From assembly GCF_000422505.1 (NCBI RefSeq), contig NZ_KE383864.1, positions 1,083,349 to 1,147,348 on the forward strand: a DNA stretch of 64,000 bases. Direction: 5' to 3'. The notes below the pieces were generated by a model. It had not been told where the DNA came from and made no database searches. It saw nothing but the letters and a program-made list of their open reading frames with translations. Position numbers and translations under genes: made by a program. The stretch comes from Paenibacillus pinihumi DSM 23905 = JCM 16419 (GTDB lineage: Bacteria > Bacillota > Bacilli > Paenibacillales > Paenibacillaceae). Shown here piece by piece: positions 45,397-53,198 of the stretch (position 1 is its first letter; each line of letters opens with the position of its first letter).

Positions 45397-46743
45397 TCAA
45401 GGATCAATCATTTGCGCACTCAGCATGGCCTTGGCAGCCAGGCCGTGATCATCGACAATTTCGATTTCCAGCTTGGCAGACTTCCGGTTCATCTCCAGCA
45501 ACCGCGGCACGATGGAGATTTCATGATCAATCTGGATCGGTCTTACAAAGTAAGTCGTCACGCTCTCCAGCACGTGGTCGCGCTTGCCGATCTCCCAGAT
45601 CAACAGACGCCCGGCTTGCATAAGCAGCGTCATCAGCACCCCTTCGGATACCGTGCCGAGCGGCCCGGACATCTGCGGTGTCATGCGCCCCCTGTACAGC
45701 CATCCTTCCCCTGTCCGCTCCCCGGTTATTTTCGTAAATCCGCTCCAGATCAGATCGTCGAAGGTTTCACCGGATTGCGGCTGCTTGCCGGCAAACGGCA
45801 TTGCCGACAGCACCTCCTGCCTGGTGACAACGGCAATGAGCTTGCGCTGGCGGTCGACAATCGGCAGCAAATCAATGCCTTCCGAGGCCATCGTATGGGC
45901 AGCAGATGTGATCGGCGTATTCGCACGGACGGTAATCGGATTGCGGGTCATCAGCCTGTCCACCGTCTGCGAAAGCGGATTGCCAGCCGCATCTCTGGAC
46001 GTAATGATGCCGATAATCCGGCCCTTCTCATCGATAACCGGGAAGCGTGCGCGCCCTGTCTCCCGCTGCAGACGTTCAAACGTCTCCATCGTATCCCCCG
46101 GGTGCATCGTCTCCAATGTCTGCCCGAAGGTGACAATATCCTCTATCCGCATAATTTTCTGCTGGATAAGGCGGTCATACATGGCACGGTTAATAATTGA
46201 CGCCACAGTGAACGTATCGTGCTTGCAGGATATGACCGGCAGCCCGCGCTCGTCCGACAGCCTTTTGACTTCATCGCTGGTGTCGAATCCCCCGGTAATC
46301 AGCACGCCTGCGCCCTCTTCCAGCGCATAATGATGCGCATCTTCACGGTTACCTACTATGAGCAGGCTATCCGCGTCAATATAAGGCAGCATTGCCTCCA
46401 GCTTCATCGCGCCAATGACGAATTTCTGCAATGTTTTATCCAGTCCCGATGCTCCGCCAAGCACCTGGCCATCCAGAATCGTCGCGATCTCCGAGAAGGT
46501 CAGACGGTCATGCTGGCTGCGCTGCTTCTTCTCAATTCGCACGGTGCCGATTCTCTCTCTCGTGCTGACAATGCCGATCTTCTCGGCTTCCTTCAACGCC
46601 CGGTACGCAGTACCTTCACTGACCTGCAGCGCTTTGGCAATCGAGCGCACGGATATCTTCTCGCCGATCTTGAGCTGTTGGATATACTGCAGGATAAATT
46701 CATGCTTCGTTAGCGCCTCATCTCCGGGTTCTATCGTCTCCAC
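45397..46743 (-). CDS. ytoI: YtoI-like regulator: HTH, DRTGG, CBS pair and hotdog domains
   Basis: A 448-residue modular protein. Residues 1-70 form a winged helix (KHEFILQYIQQLKIGEKISVRSIAKALQVSEGTAYRALKEAEKIGIV); 75-180 a DRTGG domain (FSEIATILDGQVLGG..., GVLITGGFDTSDEV); 195-310 two CBS domains (PVIDEKGRIIGIITSRDA, LPIVDRQRKLIAVVTRQEVL) that usually sense adenine nucleotides; 330-448 a hotdog thioesterase-like domain. This is exactly the YtoI architecture. The start is GTG at 46743 behind CAGGGGGGAATTACCG. It belongs to the conserved ytoI-ytpI-ytrI-ytrH-dnaE neighbourhood, here with a lipoprotein gene inserted. DNA target and ligand unknown. Confidence 0.9.
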   Translation of the reverse strand: METIEPGDEALTKHEFILQYIQQLKIGEKISVRSIAKALQVSEGTAYRALKEAEKIGIVSTRERIGTVRIEKKQRSQHDRLTFSEIATILDGQVLGGASGLDKTLQKFVIGAMKLEAMLPYIDADSLLIVGNREDAHHYALEEGAGVLITGGFDTSDEVKRLSDERGLPVISCKHDTFTVASIINRAMYDRLIQQKIMRIEDIVTFGQTLETMHPGDTMETFERLQRETGRARFPVIDEKGRIIGIITSRDAAGNPLSQTVDRLMTRNPITVRANTPITSAAHTMASEGIDLLPIVDRQRKLIAVVTRQEVLSAMPFAGKQPQSGETFDDLIWSGFTKITGERTGEGWLYRGRMTPQMSGPLGTVSEGVLMTLLMQAGRLLIWEIGKRDHVLESVTTYFVRPIQIDHEISIVPRLLEMNRKSAKLEIEIVDDHGLAAKAMLSAQMIDP

Positions 46744-46869
46744 CGGTAATTCCCCCCTGCCAATTGTAAAAAAACATTTTCATTTTAGGCCAAAAGCAAG
46801 TAAAGTAATAACAGGCAATCACTTTTTTAACCCAGGCTGCACCTGCGGCTGCCTGAAGGAGAAGCACGC

Positions 46870-48207
46870 ATGGATTACATACTGGATTCACTTATCAATT
46901 TATTCTTTCTGTCGATCCCGCAAACCTTTATTTACTTAATGTTCAGTTTTCTGTTCTGGGGACTCGCGCTGGAGCATTACGCTGCCAGGCTGTTTTGGAC
47001 GAGCGCCCTTCATTCCTTGTATTTGCATATTATGGCGGATGTCATTCCTGCTTCTGTTCACATCCTGCATTCGCTGCTAGCCTTCGCCCTGCTTTTTTCA
47101 TGGATTTTCCGGTCACTCAGCCTTCAGGCGAAGCTGGCCATCCAGATTACCTTTATTGTATCTGTAATTTGTTCCGATTTGGTTGCATTTCTGATCGGCT
47201 CCAGTGTGTTTGATTCCATGAGCCTACAGAATACGAACGTGTGGGACCGGCTGCTGCTGCATTGGCCCCTATTCATGATGGTTTCAGCTATCGGCTGGCT
47301 TCTTCATCGCCGCGCCTGCTATCCCGGCCTAAAAATGAAAGCTTTCCTGAAGAGCAAGCATCATCGCCCGATTTTTCTGTTTTGTGTGCTCATACTCATC
47401 CAGGCCATGACGCTTACAACCTATTTCTTTTCCCGTTATTTTACCCGATATGATCAAATTACCAAACTCCTGTTTTATATCGGTCTCTGCTCTACCGTAT
47501 TCGTCAGCTTTATGGCAATCCGGCTCATCTTCAAAACACGGGAGGAAGCGATCACCGCGACCCGCAGCGTCTATGTCAGTGATGTGATGCAGATGCTGAC
47601 GTCCATTCGCGGACAGCGTCATGATTTTTTGAATCATATTCAGGTAATCTCGTCCATGGTCACGATGAAAAAATATGAGCAGTTGAAATGCTATATTGAA
47701 GAGGTTGCCGTAGACCTCCAGGCACAAAACCGCACCAGCAGCCAGGTTCCCGCTGCCGCTGTCGCTGCCCTGGTACAGTCCAAGCTGACTGTCGCCGCGG
47801 AGCAAAATATCCGGTTCGAGTACGAAATTCCCGAGCGTTTCGATACTGTGCATGTGAAAAGCATTGATCTGATCCGCATTCTCGGCAATCTGACGGACAA
47901 TGCCTTCGATGAAGTCATGACACTGCCGCAAAAGGAGCGTTCTGTCCGTCTTACTCTGAGACAGTATCATAACGAAGTGGAAATTGAAGTCCATAATAAC
48001 GGCCGACTGCTCGGCGAGGAAGACCGGCTTATGATGTTCACACCCGGCTATACGACGAAGGAGCATAATCATTCGGGGCTCGGGCTGTCCATTGTCTCTG
48101 ATCTGGTCAAACGGTATAACGGCTCTATCCATGTACATTCTGAGCCCGGAAAGGGCATCACCATAAAGGTTTTACTCCCGGATATTTTTCCGGTTGCAGC
48201 AGATTGA
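46870..48207 (+). CDS. Orphan GHKL-type sensor histidine kinase
   Basis: A 445-residue membrane kinase. The N-terminal 215 residues contain six or seven hydrophobic segments (from IPQTFIYLMFSFLFWGLALE to FYIGLCSTVFVSFMAIRLIF), as in AgrC-like and other GHKL sensors. The phosphoacceptor box RGQRHDFLNHIQVISS has its histidine near 252. The ATPase domain shows GNLTDNAFDEV (N box, about 338-348), MFTPGYTTKEHNHSGLGLSIVSDLVKRY (G boxes) and ends GKGITIKVLLP. A strong terminator follows immediately, and no response regulator gene is adjacent, so the partner must be encoded elsewhere. The signal is unknown. Confidence 0.87.
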   Translation: MDYILDSLINLFFLSIPQTFIYLMFSFLFWGLALEHYAARLFWTSALHSLYLHIMADVIPASVHILHSLLAFALLFSWIFRSLSLQAKLAIQITFIVSVICSDLVAFLIGSSVFDSMSLQNTNVWDRLLLHWPLFMMVSAIGWLLHRRACYPGLKMKAFLKSKHHRPIFLFCVLILIQAMTLTTYFFSRYFTRYDQITKLLFYIGLCSTVFVSFMAIRLIFKTREEAITATRSVYVSDVMQMLTSIRGQRHDFLNHIQVISSMVTMKKYEQLKCYIEEVAVDLQAQNRTSSQVPAAAVAALVQSKLTVAAEQNIRFEYEIPERFDTVHVKSIDLIRILGNLTDNAFDEVMTLPQKERSVRLTLRQYHNEVEIEVHNNGRLLGEEDRLMMFTPGYTTKEHNHSGLGLSIVSDLVKRYNGSIHVHSEPGKGITIKVLLPDIFPVAAD

Positions 48208-48243
48208 CAGCAAAGCGGATGATTTTGTCGCCCTTTGCAAATA

Positions 48244-48282
48244 GAGCCGGGGCGCTCCTGACGGAGCGCCCCGGCTTTTTTT
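48244..48282 (+). terminator. Strong terminator of the sensor kinase gene
   Basis: AGCCGGGGCGCTCC / GGAGCGCCCCGGCT with loop TGAC is followed by TTTTTTC. Confidence 0.92.
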
Positions 48283-48313
48283 CACAGAAAAGACAGATAC
48301 ACTAAGATGGCAA

Positions 48314-48601
48314 TCATGCCTTGGCACGGCGGGAACGGCTCTCCTGCTGCCTCAGCTTGAGCTGCCACATCCGTCTTTTCGCACGCTTGATCTTCTCCAG
48401 CTGCTGCCGGGTCTCCTCATCCACACCAAGCAGGGCATGAAGATTGGCTGCAATAACCAGAAGCGCAAAGCCGATCCATACCGCGCCGAACACGGTCGCC
48501 AGCGTCCAGGCTTCACGAAATTCCAGCTTGGGAATGGCGATCAGCACCATAACAAGGGCTAATGCCAAATAAATGGCATGAGGAAGCTTCTTCATATTCA
48601 C
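48314..48601 (-). CDS. Small membrane protein with basic helical tail (95 aa)
   Basis: The GTG at 48601 (VNMKKLPHAIYLAL...) is chosen because AAAGGGG lies 9 nt before it; longer and shorter ATG starts have worse spacing. Two membrane segments (about 6-24 and 31-53) are followed by a charged, probably coiled-coil tail (VDEETRQQLEKIKRAKRRMW...) ending in RSRRAKA. No known family recognised. It follows yheA on the same strand. Confidence 0.65.
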   Translation of the reverse strand: MNMKKLPHAIYLALALVMVLIAIPKLEFREAWTLATVFGAVWIGFALLVIAANLHALLGVDEETRQQLEKIKRAKRRMWQLKLRQQESRSRRAKA

Positions 48602-48680
48602 GATTGATGGCCCCTTTCTGACAAAAAGGTTACTCTCTACCATCATCTTATGAAGTCCCGCCGCGATTTATGTGTACAAC

Positions 48681-49016
48681 CTATTCGTAAATGTCCTTGA
48701 GGGCATCAGACATAATTTTGTTCACATCATCAAAAACAGCCGCGAATCTGCGCTCGGCCTCAAACAAGCGGTGGATATGCGGATTTAGGCTAATGACCTC
48801 ATACAGCCTGTTCATCGTATCCAGATCGCCTTCGCTCGGCTCTTCCCCCGCCATCATCTTTTGCTGAAAGCCTTCCTGCCGGGAGCGGAAATCATCCAGC
48901 ATCCTCTTCGCCTCGCTATCCGATTCAACCACCTGGCGGGCAGCCTTTAAATCCTGTACCTCCAGGCTTTCACGGAGTGCCTTGGCCAGCTCATATGCTT
49001 TATCATATACGTTCAT
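48681..49016 (-). CDS. yheA: YheA/YlbF-like family protein (UPF0342)
   Basis: A 111-residue all-helical protein of the YlbF/YmcA superfamily: NVYDKAYELAKALRES (2-17), SDSEAKRMLDDFRSRQEGFQQKMMAGEEP (about 36-64), and HRLFEAERRFAAVFDDVNKIMSDAL (about 81-105). This is YheA rather than YlbF by its QQKMMAGEEP motif. The start is the ATG at 49016, 8 nt after TGGAGG. In B. subtilis yheA belongs to the same locus as yheC and yheD, which here become the large array on the other side of the divergent promoter region. YlbF relatives act with RNase Y in biofilm and sporulation control; YheA itself is uncharacterised. Confidence 0.88.
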   Translation of the reverse strand: MNVYDKAYELAKALRESLEVQDLKAARQVVESDSEAKRMLDDFRSRQEGFQQKMMAGEEPSEGDLDTMNRLYEVISLNPHIHRLFEAERRFAAVFDDVNKIMSDALKDIYE

Positions 49017-49212
49017 GTCGAATCCCTCCAAAACGTGTTAGATCCTGCCCCACCGATTCATTTCCTTCGATCATACCATCAAGTCCTTCTCCAGCCAAGT
49101 CATTGTCCCAACTTTGATAACCCGTACTTTTATTTACAGCTTTGAGTGGGTCAATCACCAAGGGATAGATGTCCTCATATGATGAACTAATTGCAAGGCT
49201 TCCAACCTTCAC
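49003..49212 (-). CDS. Possible small protein upstream of yheA (69 aa)
   Basis: The frame starts at GTG 49212 and reads KVGSLAISSSYEDIYPLVID... through STGYQSWDNDLAGEG to a stop inside the yheA start. The composition is well balanced and protein-like, and the KVGSLAISSS opening faintly recalls small GerP-type spore proteins. There is no clear ribosome site before the GTG, and the region also holds divergent promoters. The stop lies 14 nt inside yheA, compatible with coupling. Real or chance remains open. Confidence 0.35.
   Translation of the reverse strand: MKVGSLAISSSYEDIYPLVIDPLKAVNKSTGYQSWDNDLAGEGLDGMIEGNESVGQDLTRFGGIRHERI
49157..49184 (+). promoter_or_regulatory. Candidate sigma-K-type promoter of the YheCD array
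   Basis: AC (49157-49158), a 17-bp spacer and CATATGATG (49176-49184) approach the sigma-K pattern AC - 16/17 - CATANNNTA, with one mismatch. It lies about 60 nt before the first gene of the array. The pattern is short, so chance occurrence is possible. Confidence 0.3.
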
Positions 49213-49245
49213 ACTCGTTACATCTGCTGTGGAAGGAGATCAATA

Positions 49246-50613
49246 ATGCTCAAATCGAAAGTCGCCGTACAGGTAGTCAGCCCAGGCATCCTGTCAGATG
49301 ACGCACTAATGCTTGGCGAAGCTTATTTGAAACAATGGAAGATTCCGCAGGGCCAATCCATCGAACTAAAATTCGGAGCCTACAAGCAGCAGGTTAAGGT
49401 TGTGCCGGTTCCAAAATTCGAAGGGATGCGCATTAGCCAGTTGCTTGCCAAACGTCTTGGCTTGCCGGGCAGCACCAGCCTGCGCATCCAGTACCGCGCT
49501 TCGGCGATGACACTGTCGCTGGGCCCGCTCATCGGGGTGCTGATTAGCCGGGATTACCCGGATACACCGGAGAAGCCGTTTGGTTCAATCACTATGTTTT
49601 GCAAAGAACTGGTGGATGCCTGCAAGGTTCAGGGGGCTCACGTGTATTTCTTCACCCCAAACCATATCGGCAGCAGTTCCAGTTCCGTTCAAGGTTGGGT
49701 GTACGCTTCAGGCTGGCACAAAATAACTGTTCCCGTCCCGGATGTGATCAACAATCGTCTCACCTCGCGCAAGCTGGAGAACAAGACGAGTGTCCAGCGT
49801 CTCATCAGGGATGCGAAGTCCCGTTACCAGACTCAGGTATTCAATGAGAAGTTCCTGGACAAATCAGAGGTATTCGACGCGCTGCGAAATGATTCAGCCC
49901 TGCACCGATACCTGCCTGAATCGCATTTGCTCAAAAATTTTCCGATGCTCAAAACGATGTGCTCGCGCTATTCCACTATCTTTTTGAAACCAATCCGGGG
50001 CAGCCTTGGGAAAGGCATTATCCGGGTCAAAAGGAGCGAAGGCGGGTTTCAGGCCATGTATACAACACCGCTAGGCACCCGCAAAGAACAGTATGCAACG
50101 CTGACAAAACTATTCTCCAGTTTGTCAGGCAAAATCAAAACCGTCCGCTACCAAATCCAGCAAGGTCTCCAGCTAATAGACATCGGCAAGCGGCCTGTCG
50201 ACTTCCGCGCTCTTGTACAAAAAAATGCGACCGGAACCTGGGGACTGACCTCAATTGTCGCACGAACCGCAGGCAGCCAGCACTTTGTCTCCAATCTGGC
50301 GCGTGGCGGAACACTGAGCACCGTTAAGGAAGCTGTCGCCAAATCCAACTTAAGCGCAGGCAACAAAAAAGATGCCTCCGGCAAGCTGCAGCGGGCTGCA
50401 CTGGAAATTGCCAAAGGGGTGGATAAATATATCCCCGCCCACTTCGGCGAGCTCGGCATCGACCTGGCATTGGATACAAGCGGACGGGTATGGCTGCTGG
50501 AGGTCAACTCCAAGCCTTCCAAGAACGACAATACACCGCTGAATAATGATCAGAAAATCAGACCCTCGGTGCGGCTGATGATTCAATATGCCCGCTTTAT
50601 CTCCGGCTTCTGA
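49246..50613 (+). CDS. yheD: YheC/YheD family ATP-grasp protein 1 (long form)
   Basis: A 455-residue endospore coat-associated ATP-grasp protein. A beta-rich N-terminal domain (1-90) is found only in the long forms; the shared core begins at LGPLIGVLISRD (92-103). Core motifs: PVPDVINNR (163-171), DKSEVFDALRND, LPESHL (223-228), the nucleotide loop FLKPIRGSLGKGI (246-258), YQIQQGLQL (302-310), DFRALVQKNATGTW (319-332) and GELGIDLALD...WLLEVNSKP (401-424) with metal-binding Glu and Asn. ATP-grasp enzymes join carboxylates to amines or thiols through acyl-phosphates; B. subtilis YheC and YheD are spore-associated but their reaction is unknown to me. Ribosome site GGAAGGAGATCAATA. First gene of a six-gene unit; 15 nt to the next. 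Confidence 0.88.
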   Translation: MLKSKVAVQVVSPGILSDDALMLGEAYLKQWKIPQGQSIELKFGAYKQQVKVVPVPKFEGMRISQLLAKRLGLPGSTSLRIQYRASAMTLSLGPLIGVLISRDYPDTPEKPFGSITMFCKELVDACKVQGAHVYFFTPNHIGSSSSSVQGWVYASGWHKITVPVPDVINNRLTSRKLENKTSVQRLIRDAKSRYQTQVFNEKFLDKSEVFDALRNDSALHRYLPESHLLKNFPMLKTMCSRYSTIFLKPIRGSLGKGIIRVKRSEGGFQAMYTTPLGTRKEQYATLTKLFSSLSGKIKTVRYQIQQGLQLIDIGKRPVDFRALVQKNATGTWGLTSIVARTAGSQHFVSNLARGGTLSTVKEAVAKSNLSAGNKKDASGKLQRAALEIAKGVDKYIPAHFGELGIDLALDTSGRVWLLEVNSKPSKNDNTPLNNDQKIRPSVRLMIQYARFISGF

Positions 50614-50628
50614 TTCAAGGAGGATAAC

Positions 50629-51768
50629 ATGACCCAGCCGCAGTGGAATTTGGGGATTCATATTGCCGAAGCGACCGTGCCCCCTCAAGATAAGCAGCGC
50701 CTTCCGGAAGACAGCTTCTGCCGCGAGCTTTGCCGCCTGGGGCATGAATATGGCTTTCAAGTCTTTGTATTTTCACCGCTGCATTACGATCCGGATACAG
50801 GCGTGCTTCAGGGCTATCAGCTTCAGGAGGGCGTCTGGGAATTCGGGCCTTGCCCCCTGCCGGACATTGTGTATGACCGCTGCTATTATCAAGGACGCCA
50901 GGAGCGTCTAAGAGATAAGGCAGCCATGCAAGCGATGATGCTGCGCCATCCATGGGTCCGGCTTGGCTCACAGCTTCCCGGCAAGCTTGATGTATACCGC
51001 CTGCTGCTCGGAGAGCCAGAGCTGGCAGAGCTGCTCCCGCGCACCGCTCCTTACCGGAGCAGCAGACAACTGCTCAGATGGCTGGAGCGGGAACCGGACG
51101 GCATCGTGCTCAAGCCGGATGCCGGCATGCAGGGCAGGGGGATTTTGCGCATCTGGCAGGGCCCGGGAGGCCTGCAAATCCAGGGCCGCAATGCGGCGAA
51201 CCGTCCTTATGCTTATTCTTTCGGGCAAAAGGAGCAGCCTCTATCATCCTTTAACCGGATCATTTCAGGACGATCCTACCTGCTGCAGCCCTATCTCCGT
51301 CTGAATGAAGCGTCGCAGCGCCCTTTTGATATCCGTGTGCTGATCCAAAAGAATGCGTCCGGACGCTGGTCCATTACCGGCACTGCGATCCGGGTGGGAG
51401 AGCCGAATGTCCTGACCGCCAATCTGCATGGCGGAGGCAGTGCTGCTCCTGCTGAGCCGTTCCTCCAAGCCTTGCTGGGTACAGAGAAGAGTGATGCCGT
51501 CATGGAACAGCTGCATCAAGCAAGCTACTGTGCGGCCCGCAGGCTTGAGCAGCACTGTGGAAGACTCCTGGAACTTGGACTTGATTTTGGGCTCGAGGCC
51601 AATGGCAGACTGTGGCTGCTCGAAGCAAATTCCAAGCCGGGACGCTCCTTGTTTACATTGCTGGGGGAGATGGATATTGCCTCTCTGTCTCATTCCCGGC
51701 CGCTCCAATATGCCCGGCTGCTATGCAGCCGTTCGGCCCTGTATATGCCACAATTCGAAGCAAATTGA
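50629..51768 (+). CDS. yheC: YheC/YheD family ATP-grasp protein 2 (short form)
   Basis: A 379-residue short form lacking the extra N-terminal domain. Core motifs: LGIHIAEA (8-15), FVFSPLHYD (46-54), CPLPDIVYDR (75-84), KLDVYRLL (119-126), LPRT (136-139), nucleotide loop IVLKPDAGMQGRGILR (159-174), FDIRVLIQKNASGRWSITG (233-251) and LLELGLDFGLE...WLLEANSKP (313-337). Catalytic positions are intact. It resembles protein 5 in having an IQGR segment after the nucleotide loop. Ribosome site AAGGAGGATAAC. Composition is more GC-rich and Leu/Arg-rich than its neighbours. Confidence 0.87.
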   Translation: MTQPQWNLGIHIAEATVPPQDKQRLPEDSFCRELCRLGHEYGFQVFVFSPLHYDPDTGVLQGYQLQEGVWEFGPCPLPDIVYDRCYYQGRQERLRDKAAMQAMMLRHPWVRLGSQLPGKLDVYRLLLGEPELAELLPRTAPYRSSRQLLRWLEREPDGIVLKPDAGMQGRGILRIWQGPGGLQIQGRNAANRPYAYSFGQKEQPLSSFNRIISGRSYLLQPYLRLNEASQRPFDIRVLIQKNASGRWSITGTAIRVGEPNVLTANLHGGGSAAPAEPFLQALLGTEKSDAVMEQLHQASYCAARRLEQHCGRLLELGLDFGLEANGRLWLLEANSKPGRSLFTLLGEMDIASLSHSRPLQYARLLCSRSALYMPQFEAN

Positions 51769-51827
51769 ACTCACGCATTGATTTTAAAGAAGGGTTTTCC
51801 CACGGAAAACTTTCAGGAGGTTCATAC

Positions 51828-53198
51828 ATGAGTTTGACGTTTTGCAACATTCACTTTTCCCAAAAGCCAAATAAAGTCGTCTATTTATCCCAACCGCTTA
51901 TTAAGCAGTTCAAGTTGACGGGTAAAAAGTCCATTCAACTGAAGCTCGGAAAAGAGGTGATCACCGCCATTGTCAGACCGCTCAAAAAAACGGGCAATCA
52001 TCTGTACCTCTCATCGGGTGTACGGCAGTCGATCCGCATTCCCAAATCAGGCAGCGTCTACGTCACCACCTCCGGAGAGGATGAATTGCAGCTTGGCCCG
52101 CTAATCGGCGTGCTTACCGATTCCGGCCCGGGAGCAACTCCATTCGGCACGCGGACCGGCTTCATTAAGCAGCTTCTCAAGCTGGGGGAGAAAAGGGCGT
52201 TTTTCTTCGCCTTCACGCCACGGGATATCAATTGGCAAAACGAAACGGTCAACGGACATTTCCTTAACTCTCAGGGCGGGTGGTACCGTAAAGTCGTACC
52301 TCTTCCCGATGTTGTCTATAACAGGCTTCCAAGCCGCAAGGCAGAGACCACTTCCCCGATCCAGTCGCTCAGGGAAAGATTTATCCGTAAAAATATTCCT
52401 TTCTTTAACTGGAGCTTCTTCAACAAGTCAGATGTCTACAAATTGCTCGAAGGGGACACGGAGGCCGAGCAGCATATGCCTGAATCCGTGAACAATCCGA
52501 CGCCGGAGAAGATCAAGGAGCTGCTTGAGAAGCACCAGTTCGTCTACTATAAACCAACGGCAGGAAGCCTGGGCAATGGCATCTATCGTCTGACCTATCA
52601 CCCCAAACGCGGATATTTTGCCCGTTACCGCCGTGGAGGGAGCAATGTGCTATTGCGGTTCAACAGCTTCAAAAGCCTGATGCGGATGCTGACAGCCCGT
52701 CATGGCGGCTTTCTGAGCCGTTATGTGATCCAGCAAGGCATACGCTTGATTGAAATCGAAGGCTGTCCGCTTGACTTCCGCTTTCATATGCACAAGAACG
52801 GCAAAAATGAGTGGGTGCCTGTAGGCATTGGCGCGAAAAAAGCCGGACGTGGCAGCGTCACGACGCATATTAAAAACGGAGGCTCGCTGATGACACCGGA
52901 ACAGGCGCTCAGCCGGACATTTGGGCCACGAGGCGGAGAAGTCCTGAATTACGCCAAGGCTGTTGCGATTAAATTATGCCAACGCATTGAATACAACTAT
53001 CCGCATACCCTCGGGGAGCTGGGGCTGGACCTTGGCATTGACAAAGATGGTGAAGTCTATATGTTCGAAGCCAATGCCAAGCCAGGCCGTTCCATCTTCA
53101 AGCATCCGGCACTCAAAGATGAAGGACGCGCTTCCCTCTCCTATATTTTAGAGCATTGCCTCTACTTGAGCCGGTTCCGCAGGAGGGAAAATGAATGA
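51828..53198 (+). CDS. YheC/YheD family ATP-grasp protein 3 (long form)
   Basis: A 456-residue long form; CAGGAGGTTCATAC fixes the ATG at 51828 although the frame is open further upstream into the preceding gene. N-terminal domain 1-88 (FCNIHFSQKPNKVVYLSQ...IQLKLGKEVITAIVRPL) parallels protein 1. Core: LGPLIGVLTDSG (89-100), FTPRDINW (129-136), PLPDVVYNR (158-166), NKSDVYKLL, MPES (217-220), nucleotide loop YYKPTAGSLGNGIYR (240-254), VIQQGIRL (300-307), DFRFHMHKNGKNEW (316-329) and LGELGLDLGID...YMFEANAKP (395-419). The QKN motif of the others is HKN here. It overlaps protein 4 by four bases. Confidence 0.87.
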   Translation: MSLTFCNIHFSQKPNKVVYLSQPLIKQFKLTGKKSIQLKLGKEVITAIVRPLKKTGNHLYLSSGVRQSIRIPKSGSVYVTTSGEDELQLGPLIGVLTDSGPGATPFGTRTGFIKQLLKLGEKRAFFFAFTPRDINWQNETVNGHFLNSQGGWYRKVVPLPDVVYNRLPSRKAETTSPIQSLRERFIRKNIPFFNWSFFNKSDVYKLLEGDTEAEQHMPESVNNPTPEKIKELLEKHQFVYYKPTAGSLGNGIYRLTYHPKRGYFARYRRGGSNVLLRFNSFKSLMRMLTARHGGFLSRYVIQQGIRLIEIEGCPLDFRFHMHKNGKNEWVPVGIGAKKAGRGSVTTHIKNGGSLMTPEQALSRTFGPRGGEVLNYAKAVAIKLCQRIEYNYPHTLGELGLDLGIDKDGEVYMFEANAKPGRSIFKHPALKDEGRASLSYILEHCLYLSRFRRRENE

